Source: Streptomyces sp. RPA4-2 (GTDB lineage: Bacteria > Actinomycetota > Actinomycetes > Streptomycetales > Streptomycetaceae). Taken from it: a DNA stretch of 64,000 bases. Shown piece after piece: positions 52,156 through 62,003 of this stretch. The stretch spans positions 2,294,001 to 2,358,000 of the forward strand of contig NZ_CP050975.2 of assembly GCF_012273515.2 (NCBI RefSeq), written 5' to 3'. The notes beneath the pieces were generated by a model. It saw nothing but the letters and a program-made list of their open reading frames with translations. It did not search any database and was not told the DNA's origin. Position numbers and translations under genes: made by a program. How positions within the stretch are numbered: position 1 is the first letter of the stretch; each line of letters starts with the position of its first letter.

Positions 52156-52977
52156 ATGACGTCGGACCGATGGACGCGGGCGGTAAGACAGCGGCTCGGG
52201 CTGGGGCGGCTCCTCCCTCTCGGCCACTCCCGCGACGGCGCGTGGATCACCGAGGAGGCGGCCGGCACGGTCCTGCGGCGCGCGGCGGCCGCCGTCCCCG
52301 GTGTGCGCCTCGGCGCGCTGCGGGTCTCCCTCACGGACCCGGAGCGGACGTACGAGCCCGCCGTGCCGCCGCCGCCCGGCGCGCTGCCGCCCGGTCCGCT
52401 CCGCGTCACCGGGGAGTTCGCCGCCTCGGCGGACCCTTCGGCGCCGGGCGGCGAACCGCTCCCCACGGCGGCGGCCCGGTTGCGCTCGGCCCTGGCCACG
52501 GCGGCGACGGAACGTCTGGGGCTCATGGTGACGGAGGTGGACCTGCGGGTGACGGGACTACTGGACACGGACACGCCGCCCACCCCCGTGAACCGGGACA
52601 CCCCAGCCCCGGCCACTGGACCGACTCCGCTCGACGGGCCGGGCCCGGTTGACGAGACGGCTCGGGTCCACGGATCACGTCCAGTCGTCGGGCCCGGTCC
52701 GGTCGGCGAGTCGGCTGCGGCCGAGGAGGCGCGCGTGGTGGCTGCCGTTCTGTCCGTCCCGGGGGTGGACCGTCTGACCGGCGCGCTGGGCCGTCCGGTC
52801 CACTTCACCGAGGTCCGCGGTACGGACCCGGCCCTGCCGCGCCGCCATGTGCGGGTCGAACTGGCGGTCTCGGCCGCCGAACGGACGGCCGACGTGGCTC
52901 GGGCGGTCAGGGCCCGCGTCGCCGAGGTCCTGCCGGACCTGCCGTCGGTGGCCGTACTGGTGACCGCCGTGCGTTAG
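52156..52977 (+). CDS. 'Nucleopolyhedrovirus P10 family'-annotated protein, Asp23-like halves
   Basis: A 273-residue soluble protein always seen, as far as I recall, next to Asp23 genes in Streptomyces; the P10 name is a database label without functional meaning. Both halves show an Asp23-like pattern. The N-terminal half has VLRRAAAAVPGVRLGALRVSL; the C-terminal half has VLSVPGVDRLTG, then RRHVRVELAVSAAERTADVARAVRARV and LPSVAVLVTAV. They are joined by a Pro/Gly-rich linker (~145-190). It is divergent from the Asp23 operon with an 87-bp shared spacer and probably belongs to the same module (inference). Confidence 0.78.
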   Translation: MTSDRWTRAVRQRLGLGRLLPLGHSRDGAWITEEAAGTVLRRAAAAVPGVRLGALRVSLTDPERTYEPAVPPPPGALPPGPLRVTGEFAASADPSAPGGEPLPTAAARLRSALATAATERLGLMVTEVDLRVTGLLDTDTPPTPVNRDTPAPATGPTPLDGPGPVDETARVHGSRPVVGPGPVGESAAAEEARVVAAVLSVPGVDRLTGALGRPVHFTEVRGTDPALPRRHVRVELAVSAAERTADVARAVRARVAEVLPDLPSVAVLVTAVR

Positions 52978-52992
52978 CGGCGCGTGGTGGGC

Positions 52993-53021
52993 GGGGACGC
53001 GAGGACCGCGCGGGCGTCCCC
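52993..53021. terminator. Weak hairpin between convergent genes
   Basis: GGGGACGC (52993-53000) pairs with GCGTCCCC (53014-53021) around a 13-nt loop, between the P10-annotated gene and the enoyl-CoA hydratase gene. Confidence 0.4.
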
Positions 53022-53046
53022 CATACCCCGCCGCCGGAGGACGGTC

Positions 53047-53850
53047 TCAGTCCCCCACGCCGGCGAGGTCCCGCAGTCGCCGGGCCTGGGCCGCACGCTC
53101 GGCGCGGCGCTGCTCCTCGTACGTGCGCTCCCGCGCCCCCCGCAGCAGCGCCTTGGTCTCGATGACGGCGTCGCGCGGCGCAGCGAGCAGGGCCGCGGCG
53201 AGGTCGCGTACCGCGTCGTCGAGCTCTCCGGCCGCGACCGCGAGGTTGGCGAGACCGGTGCGCTCGGCCTCCTCGGCCGCCACGAAGCGACCCGTCGCGC
53301 AGATCTCGAGCGCGCGGGCGTAACCCACCAGACCGACCAGCGGGTGCGTCCCCGTGAGGTCGGGCACGAGCCCGAGGCTGGTCTCGCGCATGGCGAACTG
53401 CACGTCGTCGGCGACGACGCGCAGGTCACAGGCGAGGGCGAGCTGGAACCCGGCTCCGATGGCGTGCCCCTGCACGGCGGCGATGGACACGACGTCGCTG
53501 CGCCGCCACCAGGTGAACGCCTCCTGGTACTCGGCGATGGTCGCGTCGAGGTCGGCATCCGTGCCGCGCGCGAGGTCGATGAACGACGGTTCGCCGTCGA
53601 AGCCCTCGGGCGTGAACGCCTGCCGGTCGAGCCCGGCCGAGAACGACTTGCCCTCGGCGCGCAGGACGACCACCCGGACGGTGCCCGGCAGTGACCGTCC
53701 GGCCTCCGTCAACGCCCGCCACAGAGCGGGACTCTGGGCGTTGCGCTTGGCCGCGTTGGTCAGCGTCACCGTGGCGATCGCGTCGTCGACGGTGAGCCGT
53801 ACGCCGTCCTTGTCGAGTACGGGGTCGAGATCCTTGTCGAGCGAAGCCAT
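53047..53850 (-). CDS. Enoyl-CoA hydratase/isomerase family protein
   Basis: A 267-residue crotonase-fold protein: TLTNAAKRNAQSPALW, the oxyanion segment KSFSAGLDRQAF, VQGHAIGAGFQLALACDLRV with the second oxyanion Gly, and MRETSLGLVPDLTGTHPL. The position of the catalytic Glu in GLVPD is taken by Asp at the second-acid site, as in several isomerase-type members, so the exact reaction (hydration, isomerisation) is open. It probably acts in fatty or aromatic acid degradation. The gene is single. Confidence 0.92.
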   Translation of the reverse strand: MASLDKDLDPVLDKDGVRLTVDDAIATVTLTNAAKRNAQSPALWRALTEAGRSLPGTVRVVVLRAEGKSFSAGLDRQAFTPEGFDGEPSFIDLARGTDADLDATIAEYQEAFTWWRRSDVVSIAAVQGHAIGAGFQLALACDLRVVADDVQFAMRETSLGLVPDLTGTHPLVGLVGYARALEICATGRFVAAEEAERTGLANLAVAAGELDDAVRDLAAALLAAPRDAVIETKALLRGARERTYEEQRRAERAAQARRLRDLAGVGD

Positions 53851-53927
53851 GGGCTGCCTCCGATGGGTGCGGTCGGATCAGGCGCGCACCCGTACAGGGG
53901 GGACACACCTAAGTGACTGCACAGTAA

Positions 53928-53959
53928 CCACCCGGTCGATCACCCGACCGACCGGGTGG
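53928..53959 (-). terminator. Terminator hairpin after gbn
   Basis: CCACCCGGTC (53928-53937) pairs with GACCGGGTGG (53950-53959), beginning about 30 bp beyond the gbn stop codon. There is no T tract. Confidence 0.65.
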
Positions 53960-53990
53960 CCACCACCGAAGCCGATGGGGACGCCCGGCC

Positions 53991-54212
53991 TCAGGCCGAG
54001 GCGGCCTTCTTGCCCCTCGTCGCTCCGCCACGCCCACGAAGCGTGACGCCCGACTCGCTGAGCATCCGGTGCACGAAGCCATACGAACGGCCGGTCTCTT
54101 CGGCCAGCGCTCGAATGCTCGCACCGGAGTCGTACTTCTTCTTCAGGTCTGCCGCGAGCTTGTCGCGCGCGGCGCCGGTCACCCGGCTGCCCTTCTTCAG
54201 AGTCTCGGCCAC
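53991..54212 (-). CDS. gbn: GATC-binding nucleoid-associated protein Gbn
   Basis: A 73-residue basic protein with one helix-turn-helix: DKLAADLKKKYDSGASIRALAEETGRSYGFVHRML is its core (residues ~17-51, described as region). The Gly/Arg/Lys-rich tail is RGRGGATRGKKAASA. Length and sequence match SCO1839 of S. coelicolor, reported as the nucleoid-associated protein Gbn that binds GATC sites and affects development and antibiotic production. GTG 54212 has GAGGAGG 6 bp upstream. The 397-bp upstream region holds a hairpin (54415-54447) and six clustered GATC sites (54482-54549), so self-regulation is likely (inference). Confidence 0.9.
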   Translation of the reverse strand: MAETLKKGSRVTGAARDKLAADLKKKYDSGASIRALAEETGRSYGFVHRMLSESGVTLRGRGGATRGKKAASA

Positions 54213-54414
54213 CCGTGCCTCCTCATGGGAAGTGCGCTCTGGACTTCTCATGATCACCCCTCAAGGGCTTCATGGCCAGCCATTCGGCAAGGTCCGTGAG
54301 ACAAGGTTTTGACGACAGGAGCCCGTCCCCACGAGTGGAATCACAGGTTCCGCCCCTGGCCCTTCGTGCGGCCGAACGGGTTCTTCGGCAAAGTGCCAGG
54401 TCAGCGACGCACAA

Positions 54415-54447
54415 CGGCCGAGCCCTTGAGAACAAGGGACTCGGCCG
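54415..54447. other. Strong hairpin in the spacer upstream of gbn
   Basis: CGGCCGAGCCCTTG (54415-54428) pairs with 54433-54447 (one bulged A at 54439) around the tetraloop AGAA: a 14-bp stem. It lies about 200 bp upstream of gbn and 160 bp downstream of the ABC-F stop. It could terminate the ABC-F transcript, sit in the gbn leader, or belong to a small RNA. The spacer 54213-54609 holds no protein gene I can support. Confidence 0.55.
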
Positions 54448-54481
54448 AGAAATCGATGTACGACACACCTCGGTACGAGGA

Positions 54482-54549
54482 GATCTCACACAGATGATGG
54501 ATCACGGATCGGCCGAATGATCCATACGCAGTGGATCAGGCATTCGATC
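54482..54549. promoter_or_regulatory. Cluster of six GATC sites upstream of gbn
   Basis: GATC occurs at 54482, 54500, 54507, 54519, 54534 and 54546. At about 72% GC one GATC is expected per roughly 400 bp, so this density is far above chance. ATGGATCA (54497-54504) and TGATCCAT (54518-54525) also form a perfect 8-bp inverted repeat. One more GATC lies at 54252, nearer the gbn start. Since Gbn binds GATC, this looks like an autoregulatory or nucleation region. Confidence 0.7.
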
Positions 54550-54609
54550 ACGTCGTGCTGACGGCCGTCCCGGGGCTGCCCATCAGGTCCCCGGGGGCTG
54601 TACGAGGGC

Positions 54610-56208
<1,599 letters not shown>

Positions 56209-56299
56209 GGACAGACTCCTGGGCAGGGTCGTTGGCGGGGTGGGCGGCTGAGGACGTTCCCGCCGTCTAATGCGCGAGGAGAATGGCCATGGGCCAAGT

Positions 56300-57211
56300 C
56301 TAACGGGGCGGTGCAACCACTTTTCCTGGGCGCGGGTGTCCGGCACTGTGACGCTCGCCCCGCTGTCCGTTGCCCAGCGGGGCGCGGTGCGGGGCGACGA
56401 CGCCCAGGTCGTCCACCGCGACGAGCCCGGCCGTCCAGCGGTCCTCGGCGGGGCAGGGACGGGCGATCAGGAGCACCGCGCCGTGACGAAGGGCACGTGC
56501 GGGCGCGAAGCGGCAGCCGGGCCGGGCGGGCAGGATCCAGCGCAGGTCGCCGTCGGCGACGCGGTAAGCGGCGACACGTTCGGGGGTGATCACGGCGAGC
56601 ATGCCGCCGCCCAGGAGCCGCAGCACGCCGGTCGCCTCGTGGTCCGCGAGCCATCGGGCGGCCTGGGGCAGCGCCCGGTGCCAGCGGACGGCGCTCCCGT
56701 CGCGACGCGTCGTGTCGGTGACCAGACCGTCGTCCCAGAGCGCGATCGCGTGCCCGCGCGCGGGCAGCACGGCCAGCGGGCGGCGGCCCTCGCGCCCGTA
56801 CGTCCAGCGGGCGCGGCCGGTCGTCGCGTCGTAGGCCTCGACGGCGGCGGCGGTCGTCCGCAGCGGGGGCCTCGACGGCGGCGGCGTGCCCTGTGCGTGC
56901 TCCACGCGCGCGTGGAGCACGAGCCGGTCTCCGTAGGGCGCGGGACGTGCCTGGTGGGCGACGGCGAGCAGCAGCGCGACGGCGACCGCGACGACGACGA
57001 GGAGCAGGGCGCGAGCCGTACGGCGGCGGACCGCGGGGGGAGGCGGCCCGGGGACCGTTCGGCCGTCGCCGGCCTGGACGGTCCGAACGGACCCGTCGGG
57101 CCGAGCGGACCCGTCGGCGTGTGCAGACTCCATGGTCCGTACAGACTCCATGGTCCGTACAGGCCCAGCCGTCCGCGCGGACCGCGTCGCCCCGACCGGC
57201 ACAGTGACCAC
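56300..57211 (-). CDS. Membrane-anchored PQQ-binding-like beta-propeller protein
   Basis: A 303-residue protein. A disordered Pro/Ser/Arg-rich N-terminus (~1-75) precedes one membrane helix ([19 protein letters not shown]) and an extracytoplasmic domain with PQQ-like blade motifs ([39 protein letters not shown]). Two cysteines (GCRF, RPCP) could form a disulfide. It is too short for a complete propeller. GTG 57211 was chosen because AAGGAGG lies 8 bp upstream; function unknown. The 5' part contains the near-repeat [12 protein letters not shown]. Confidence 0.75.
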   Translation of the reverse strand: MVTVPVGATRSARTAGPVRTMESVRTMESAHADGSARPDGSVRTVQAGDGRTVPGPPPPAVRRRTARALLLVVVAVAVALLLAVAHQARPAPYGDRLVLHARVEHAQGTPPPSRPPLRTTAAAVEAYDATTGRARWTYGREGRRPLAVLPARGHAIALWDDGLVTDTTRRDGSAVRWHRALPQAARWLADHEATGVLRLLGGGMLAVITPERVAAYRVADGDLRWILPARPGCRFAPARALRHGAVLLIARPCPAEDRWTAGLVAVDDLGVVAPHRAPLGNGQRGERHSAGHPRPGKVVAPPR

Positions 57212-57407
57212 CCCTGCCCCCTCCTTCGCCCCTGCCCGGGCTCCGGCGCAGAGCGTAGGTGTGTCCCGGCGGGGCTTCGCGGGGACACGGCGAACGGCCG
57301 GCGGAGGTCCCCCGTTCGGCCCTCCGCCCGGAGCCGGGGAGCCGGGGCCGTACGAGGATGGCGGCACGGAGCGACGTACACGGCCGTACGCGGAGGATGG
57401 TGCGCCC

Positions 57408-58298
57408 ATGCAGTTCGACGACGACGCCGACCTGGACACCTCCGAGGTGCAGGATGCGCGCGGCAGCCGGATCCCCGGTGGCCGGGCGACCGTCGGCGGC
57501 GGTATCGCCGGTCTGGTCGCGCTGCTGCTCGGGCTGTTCTTCGGAGTGGGACCCGACCAGCTCGGGCTCTCCTCCGGCAACGACCAGCCCGCGGCGACCT
57601 CCTCCTCGCTCGACCAGATCAAGGAGACGTGCCGGACGGGGCGGGACGCGAACGCCAAGGAGGACTGCCGCGTCGTGGCGGTGGTCAACAGCGTGCAGGA
57701 CTTCTGGGCGCAGGAGTTCGCGCGGCGCGACGGTGTGTACACACGCTCGCCGACCGTCTTCTTCAGCAACCGGGTGGCCACCGCCTGCGGCACCGCGACC
57801 TCGGCCGTCGGGCCCTTCTACTGCCCCGCCGACCGCAAGGTCTACGTGGACCTGGGCTTCTTCGACGACCTGCGGACCAAGTTCGGCTCCAGCGGCGGTC
57901 CGTTCGCACAGGCCTACGTGGTGGCGCACGAGTACGGGCACCATGTGCAGGACCTGATGGGGACGCTGGGCCGGGCCCAGGACGGTGTCTCGGGCGCGAC
58001 CAGCAACTCGGTGAAGGTGGAACTGCAGGCCGACTGTTACGCCGGGGTGTGGGCGCACCACGCGACGACGACGAAGGACCCGTCGACGGGCAGGCCGCTG
58101 CTCAGCAGTCTCACCGCGGCCGACATCCGCGACGGGCTGGACGCGGCGGCGGCCGTCGGCGACGACCGGATCCAGCAGAGGTTCCAGGGGCGGGTGACGC
58201 CGGAGACCTGGACGCACGGCTCGGCCGCGCAGCGGCAGCAGTGGTTCTACCAGGGCTACCGCACCGGCGACATGGCGCAGTGCAACACCTTCCGCTGA
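57408..58298 (+). CDS. Neutral zinc metallopeptidase (KPN_02809/YpfJ family)
   Basis: A 296-residue protein with an N-terminal membrane helix ([20 protein letters not shown], ~28-50) and a C-terminal metallopeptidase-like domain outside the membrane. HEYGHH begins at H174 (HExxH zinc motif), with the third-ligand region [15 protein letters not shown]. Cysteines in ETCRTG, EDCRVV, TACGTA and FYCPAD are typical of the family. Substrates are unknown. ATG 57408 has GGAGG 11 bp upstream. Confidence 0.92.
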   Translation: MQFDDDADLDTSEVQDARGSRIPGGRATVGGGIAGLVALLLGLFFGVGPDQLGLSSGNDQPAATSSSLDQIKETCRTGRDANAKEDCRVVAVVNSVQDFWAQEFARRDGVYTRSPTVFFSNRVATACGTATSAVGPFYCPADRKVYVDLGFFDDLRTKFGSSGGPFAQAYVVAHEYGHHVQDLMGTLGRAQDGVSGATSNSVKVELQADCYAGVWAHHATTTKDPSTGRPLLSSLTAADIRDGLDAAAAVGDDRIQQRFQGRVTPETWTHGSAAQRQQWFYQGYRTGDMAQCNTFR

Positions 58299-58393
58299 CG
58301 GCCCGGTCCCGCCCGTGGGGGCGTTGTCAGTGGCCGGTGCGAGACTGTGGGGCAGGTCACATTCCGGCGGCGGAACGAGAAGGAGTGGTCGGT

Positions 58394-58807
58394 ATGGCGG
58401 GCATGGACGGCGGACGTCCGAGCATCTACCCGACACTGCTGTACGCGGACGCGAAGGCGGCGATCAGGCAGCTCACGGAGGCCTTCGGCTTCACCGAGCT
58501 GTCGGTGTACGAGAGCGAGGACGGCACGGTGATGCACGCCGAGCTGGTCCAGGGCACCGGAGCGGTGATGCTCGGTTCCAAGGGCCGCGGCGGCGTCTTC
58601 GACACCGCGATGAAGGACGCCGGCCCCACCGGTGTGTACGTGGTCGTGGACGACGTCGACGCACACCACCGGCGCGCCGTGGACCACGGCGCCGAGATCC
58701 TGATGCCCCCGACCGACCAGGACTACGGCTCGCGGGACTATCTGGCCCGCGACGCCGAGGGCAACATCTGGAGCTTCGGCACCTACGCGCCGGAGACGGG
58801 CGCCTAG
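58394..58807 (+). CDS. VOC family (glyoxalase-like) protein
   Basis: A 137-residue vicinal-oxygen-chelate protein of the PhnB/glyoxalase-like group. It contains PTLLYADAKAAIRQLTEAFGF, HAELVQGTGAVMLGS and DQDYGSRDYLARDAEGNIWSFG (family segments). Such proteins bind metals or small molecules; many are self-resistance proteins, but nothing here points to an antibiotic. AAGGAG lies 8 bp before ATG 58394. The TAG stop is part of the left CTAG end of a 181-bp hairpin element, so the element's insertion may have supplied the stop. Confidence 0.9.
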   Translation: MAGMDGGRPSIYPTLLYADAKAAIRQLTEAFGFTELSVYESEDGTVMHAELVQGTGAVMLGSKGRGGVFDTAMKDAGPTGVYVVVDDVDAHHRRAVDHGAEILMPPTDQDYGSRDYLARDAEGNIWSFGTYAPETGA

Positions 58808-58984
58808 GGCGTGTTGCGAAAGTCCCGCCTGCCTCGCGACGCCGGGCACGCACTCTCGCCGCACCGGGCGAAAACCCGAGTACGTCCAGTACGCGGGCTT
58901 CCGCCCGGCCCACCGAGAGCACGCACCAGACGCCGCGAGGCCCGCCCTCCGGGCGGACGACGGGACTTTCGCAACACGCCCTAG
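58804..58984. mobile_element. 181-bp long-hairpin element with 24-bp terminal inverted repeats (MITE-like)
   Basis: The ends are perfect 24-bp inverted repeats (58804-58827 and 58961-58984) starting CTAGGGCGTGTTGCGAAAGT. The interior is also imperfectly self-complementary (58828-58873 against ~58890-58960), with a small palindromic tip (CCCGAGTAC ... GTACGCGGG). The whole element could fold into one long stem. CTAG at both ends may be a duplicated target. It encodes nothing. I remember similar GGGCGTGTTGCGAAAG ends as multicopy in Streptomyces, not searched. It sits between convergent genes and may act as a terminator. Confidence 0.75.
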
Positions 58985-58992
58985 GAGACCGC

Positions 58993-60264
58993 TCAGCTCC
59001 CTCCGGTGTGCACCTGGAAGGCGGCCCGGCGGACGGCCTTCGCGAGCGCCGGGTCGGGGTGCGCGGCGGCGAGCGCGACCAGGACCTGGACGGTGCGGGG
59101 GTGCCCGACGGCGCGCACCTCGTCGAGCAGCGCGGGCACGGTCGGCTGCACGGCGGACTCCAGGTGGCGCACGAGGAGCGGCGCCTCGCCGTGGTCGGCG
59201 ACCGCCGCCGCGGTGTCGACCCACAGCCAGGTGGACTCCTCGCGGGTGAGCACCTCGTGGGCGTCCTCCGGGTCGTGGCCGTCGTGCTCGGCGAGCCACA
59301 GCAGGGCGTAGGGGCGCAGCCAGCTCTCCTCGGCCACGGAGCGCACATCGGGCTCGGCCGGGGCGCCGACCACCCGCAGCGCCTCGAAGGCGAGACCGCG
59401 GGTGAGGGCGTCCTCGCCGCGGGCGGCCGCCAGGAGTTCGGTGACGGCGCTGCCGACGGGGCGGGCGGCGAGCCACGCGCGGTACTCGGCGCGGGCCGCG
59501 TTCGGGCGCAGTTGGGCACAGCCGCGGAGCATGTCCGCGGCGGGCTGCTCGATGTTCCCTGCGGGGCTCTGCGCCGCGACGCAGATCTGCTCCAGCTTGA
59601 CCCAGACCGCCCAGCTGCCGAGCGGGGTGAGGGTGGCCTGTCCGTCGGCGCAGGTGAGCGCTCCCACGGCGGCGAGGGCGTGCAGGGCCCAGTCGAGGAG
59701 AGGGGCGAGCGGGGCGTCCATGTCCGGGGGCGCGGCGGTCTCCGGGGCGGGCTCCGGGGCGGGCTCCGGCTGGGGGCCGTAGGGGATCTCGCAGCGCTCG
59801 GTGCGCAGCTCCGTGACCCGCTGTTCGAGGAGGTCGAGGAGCTGCTCCACGGGGACGGGCCCGGCGGAGAGCTGAAGGAAGGAGAGCACCTGGGGCATCG
59901 CGGAGACGACCTCGGCGACGGCGGACGCCTCACGGTCCGCGGGCTCCGGATGGGCGAGCGACCAGGCGTCGAAGAGGGCGACCCAGCCGCGCAGGACGGC
60001 GCTGTCGTCGCGGTTCCAGGCGCGTAGCCGCCAGCCGGGGCGGGCGATGTCGCCGTGCACCTCGACAAGGCCCGCGAGGCGTGCGGTGTCCCAGTCCGCG
60101 CGGACCTGAACCGGGGTCAGGCCCAATTCCCCGGCGGCCCGTTCGGCGGTCGCTTCGGAGAGGGTGCCCTTGCCGTCGGGGGTCGCGCCGTCGCGCCCCG
60201 GGCCGAGCATGGAGTCGGCCCAGCGGGCGACGCGGGCCGCGTCGGCGAGTAAGCCGCGCGCCAT
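58993..60264 (-). CDS. Conserved Streptomyces protein with winged-helix-like N-terminus; contains a TTA codon
   Basis: A 423-residue soluble protein of unknown function. The N-terminal ~100 residues (TLSEATAERAAGELGLTPVQVRADWDTARLAGLVEV, region ~34-70) look like one or two winged-helix motifs. A Pro/Glu-rich spacer (QPEPAPEPAPETAAPP) is in the middle. The C-terminal half (~260-420) has repeated helical units (LTRGLAFEALRVVG, ESWLRPYALLWLAEH, PLLVRHLESAV), like HEAT repeats. Codon 5 is TTA (60250-60252), the only one I noticed in the window, so translation should depend on the bldA tRNA. An in-frame TAA at about 60400 with no start between limits the start to ATG 60264. Confidence 0.82.
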   Translation of the reverse strand: MARGLLADAARVARWADSMLGPGRDGATPDGKGTLSEATAERAAGELGLTPVQVRADWDTARLAGLVEVHGDIARPGWRLRAWNRDDSAVLRGWVALFDAWSLAHPEPADREASAVAEVVSAMPQVLSFLQLSAGPVPVEQLLDLLEQRVTELRTERCEIPYGPQPEPAPEPAPETAAPPDMDAPLAPLLDWALHALAAVGALTCADGQATLTPLGSWAVWVKLEQICVAAQSPAGNIEQPAADMLRGCAQLRPNAARAEYRAWLAARPVGSAVTELLAAARGEDALTRGLAFEALRVVGAPAEPDVRSVAEESWLRPYALLWLAEHDGHDPEDAHEVLTREESTWLWVDTAAAVADHGEAPLLVRHLESAVQPTVPALLDEVRAVGHPRTVQVLVALAAAHPDPALAKAVRRAAFQVHTGGS

Positions 60265-60682
60265 GCGGGCGAGTTCCGCCGGCGGCGGGGTGCCCTCGGG
60301 GGCCGGGGTGCGGGTCGGCGCGAGCTGCGCTGGGTCACCGCTCGGGGGGCGGCAGCCAGGGGCCGCGGGCGGACGAGTCGGAGCCTGGAGTCGCGCGGGT
60401 TACGGGACGTCACAGGTGCAGTCTTCCGGTTGGCGGTCCGAAAACCCAAACGGAATGTCACAGCAGGCGACAGGGGTGGCCAATGCACGGGGTTTTGCGG
60501 GGGCTCGCCACGTGTGCGGGCGGCGCCGTGCGAGTTGGTCCGATCCGATCCGGAAGCCTGCTGGTGCCTTCGCCGGGGCGCCGTGCGGGAGGGTCGGCAC
60601 GGCGCTCCCGGACGCCGTGCGGAAGAAGTGGCGCCGTGTGCCGGGGATGCGGTCGCCGGTTCCCGTGCGGCAGGCGGGTCCC
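60265..60682. other. 418-bp spacer with repeated CGCCGTGYG motifs
   Basis: The spacer separates the TTA-codon gene (start 60264) from the stop of the alpha/beta hydrolase gene. Motifs of the form CGCCGTG(C/T)G occur near 60524, 60579, 60613 and 60632. A promoter for the TTA-codon gene should lie near 60400-60480, where GC content drops. I see no gene or clear hairpin. Confidence 0.4.
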
Positions 60683-61810
60683 CTACATCAGCGGGGTCAG
60701 GAAGCGGCGCAGGACCTCTTCGTACTCCGTCGGGTCGGCGTTCCACAGGGCGCCGTGCGGGGCCCGCGCGACCGTGTGCAGGGTCACCAGGTCCGGGCGC
60801 CTGCGGGCGAGACGGCGCGAGGGTCCCCAGGGGGCGAGGACGTCGTCCGGGCCGTGCACCACCAGCGTCGGCACCGTGAGCCGGTCGGGATCGGCGGCCT
60901 GCCAGGTGCGGTCGCCGTGCAGTCCGGTGCGGCCCTGGGCGGCCCGGACCGCGAGCGGCAGCAGGGCCCTCGGGGTGTGCCGGGCGGTGGCGAGGGCGCG
61001 CAGCGTGGCTTCCCAGTCGAGGACGGGGGAGTCCAGGACCAGCCCGGCGATCCGGTCCCGCAGGGCGGAGTGGGCGGCGGTGCGCAGGGCCATGGTGGCG
61101 CCGGTGGACCAGCCGTACAGGACGACCTGCGCGGCGCCGTAGCGGACCGCGTAGCGCAGCGCGGCGTCCAGGTCGCGCCACTCGGTCTCGCCGAGGTGAC
61201 CGAGGCCGTCCGGGGGACGGGGCGCGCCGACGTCTCCCCGGTAGGCGAGGTCGAGGACGGGGAGCCGGCTGCGGTGCAGGAACTGCATCACATTCATCGG
61301 GAGTTCCCGGGTGGCGCCCAGGCCGTGGACGGTGATCACCCAGGTGTCGCGGACACCGGGCACGAACCAGGCGGGCAGCGGGCCCAGCTCGCCGGGCACG
61401 TCCACGTCGGCGTGGTCGAGGCCGAGCGCGGTGCTCGGGTTGCCGACGTACAGGTTCGGGGTGAGCCAGACCCGGTCGCCGGGCCGCAGGGTGCCGTGGG
61501 TGACGTGTTCGAGGCGGCGTACGACCGTGTCGGCGGTGTGGGGCGCGTTCTCCAGGACCGGGCCGACGACCGCGTGCGAGCCGTCGCCGGCCAGTCCGTA
61601 CGTTCCCGGTCGCCGGGAGGCCAGGGCACGGGTGAGCGTGATCCGGCCCGGGGCCGTGGCGTGCACGGTGAGCCGCGGCTCGGTGGGCAGGGGCCGGCCG
61701 GGCGACGCCTTGAGCGCGGCGTCGCTGGCGAACCGTCCCACCGCCACGGAGGCCGCGCTCGCGGCCAGGGCTACGGTGACGGCCGCGGCCGTCGCTTTGG
61801 CAGTACGCAC
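60683..61810 (-). CDS. Alpha/beta hydrolase with N-terminal membrane anchor
   Basis: A 375-residue protein. The N-terminal helix (VRTAKATAAAVTVALAASAASVAVG) is a signal anchor or signal peptide. A beta-rich region (~40-150) with TPNLYVGNPSTALG precedes the hydrolase fold. The nucleophile elbow is GWSTGAT (Ser), the acid Asp is in VVHGPDDVLAPWG, and the catalytic His is in APHGAL. The oxyanion region reads VHGLGATREL. The substrate is unknown. GTG 61810 was chosen because the hydrophobic helix begins there; upstream in-frame sequence (to 61987) is low-complexity. Confidence 0.85.
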   Translation of the reverse strand: MRTAKATAAAVTVALAASAASVAVGRFASDAALKASPGRPLPTEPRLTVHATAPGRITLTRALASRRPGTYGLAGDGSHAVVGPVLENAPHTADTVVRRLEHVTHGTLRPGDRVWLTPNLYVGNPSTALGLDHADVDVPGELGPLPAWFVPGVRDTWVITVHGLGATRELPMNVMQFLHRSRLPVLDLAYRGDVGAPRPPDGLGHLGETEWRDLDAALRYAVRYGAAQVVLYGWSTGATMALRTAAHSALRDRIAGLVLDSPVLDWEATLRALATARHTPRALLPLAVRAAQGRTGLHGDRTWQAADPDRLTVPTLVVHGPDDVLAPWGPSRRLARRRPDLVTLHTVARAPHGALWNADPTEYEEVLRRFLTPLM

Positions 61811-62003
61811 GGATTCAGTCTCACGGCGTATCCCGTTGTCGGCCAGTGGGAGCGCGGACCGACGGCTCCCTCGTCCGGGAACGGCGACGGGGGTCCCGGG
61901 GCGGCGGCGAAGCGGCACAACCCCGCGACGAAGAGGGCGCGTGGTCCCGCGGTGAAGCGGGCGCGCGGTCCCGCGGTGGAGCGACACGACCCCGTGGCGC
62001 CCG

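Noticed and set aside
54272..54520. An 82-codon plus-strand frame in the gbn upstream region
   Set aside because: It has no ribosome binding site, no recognisable composition of a Streptomyces protein, and overlaps the hairpin and GATC cluster.
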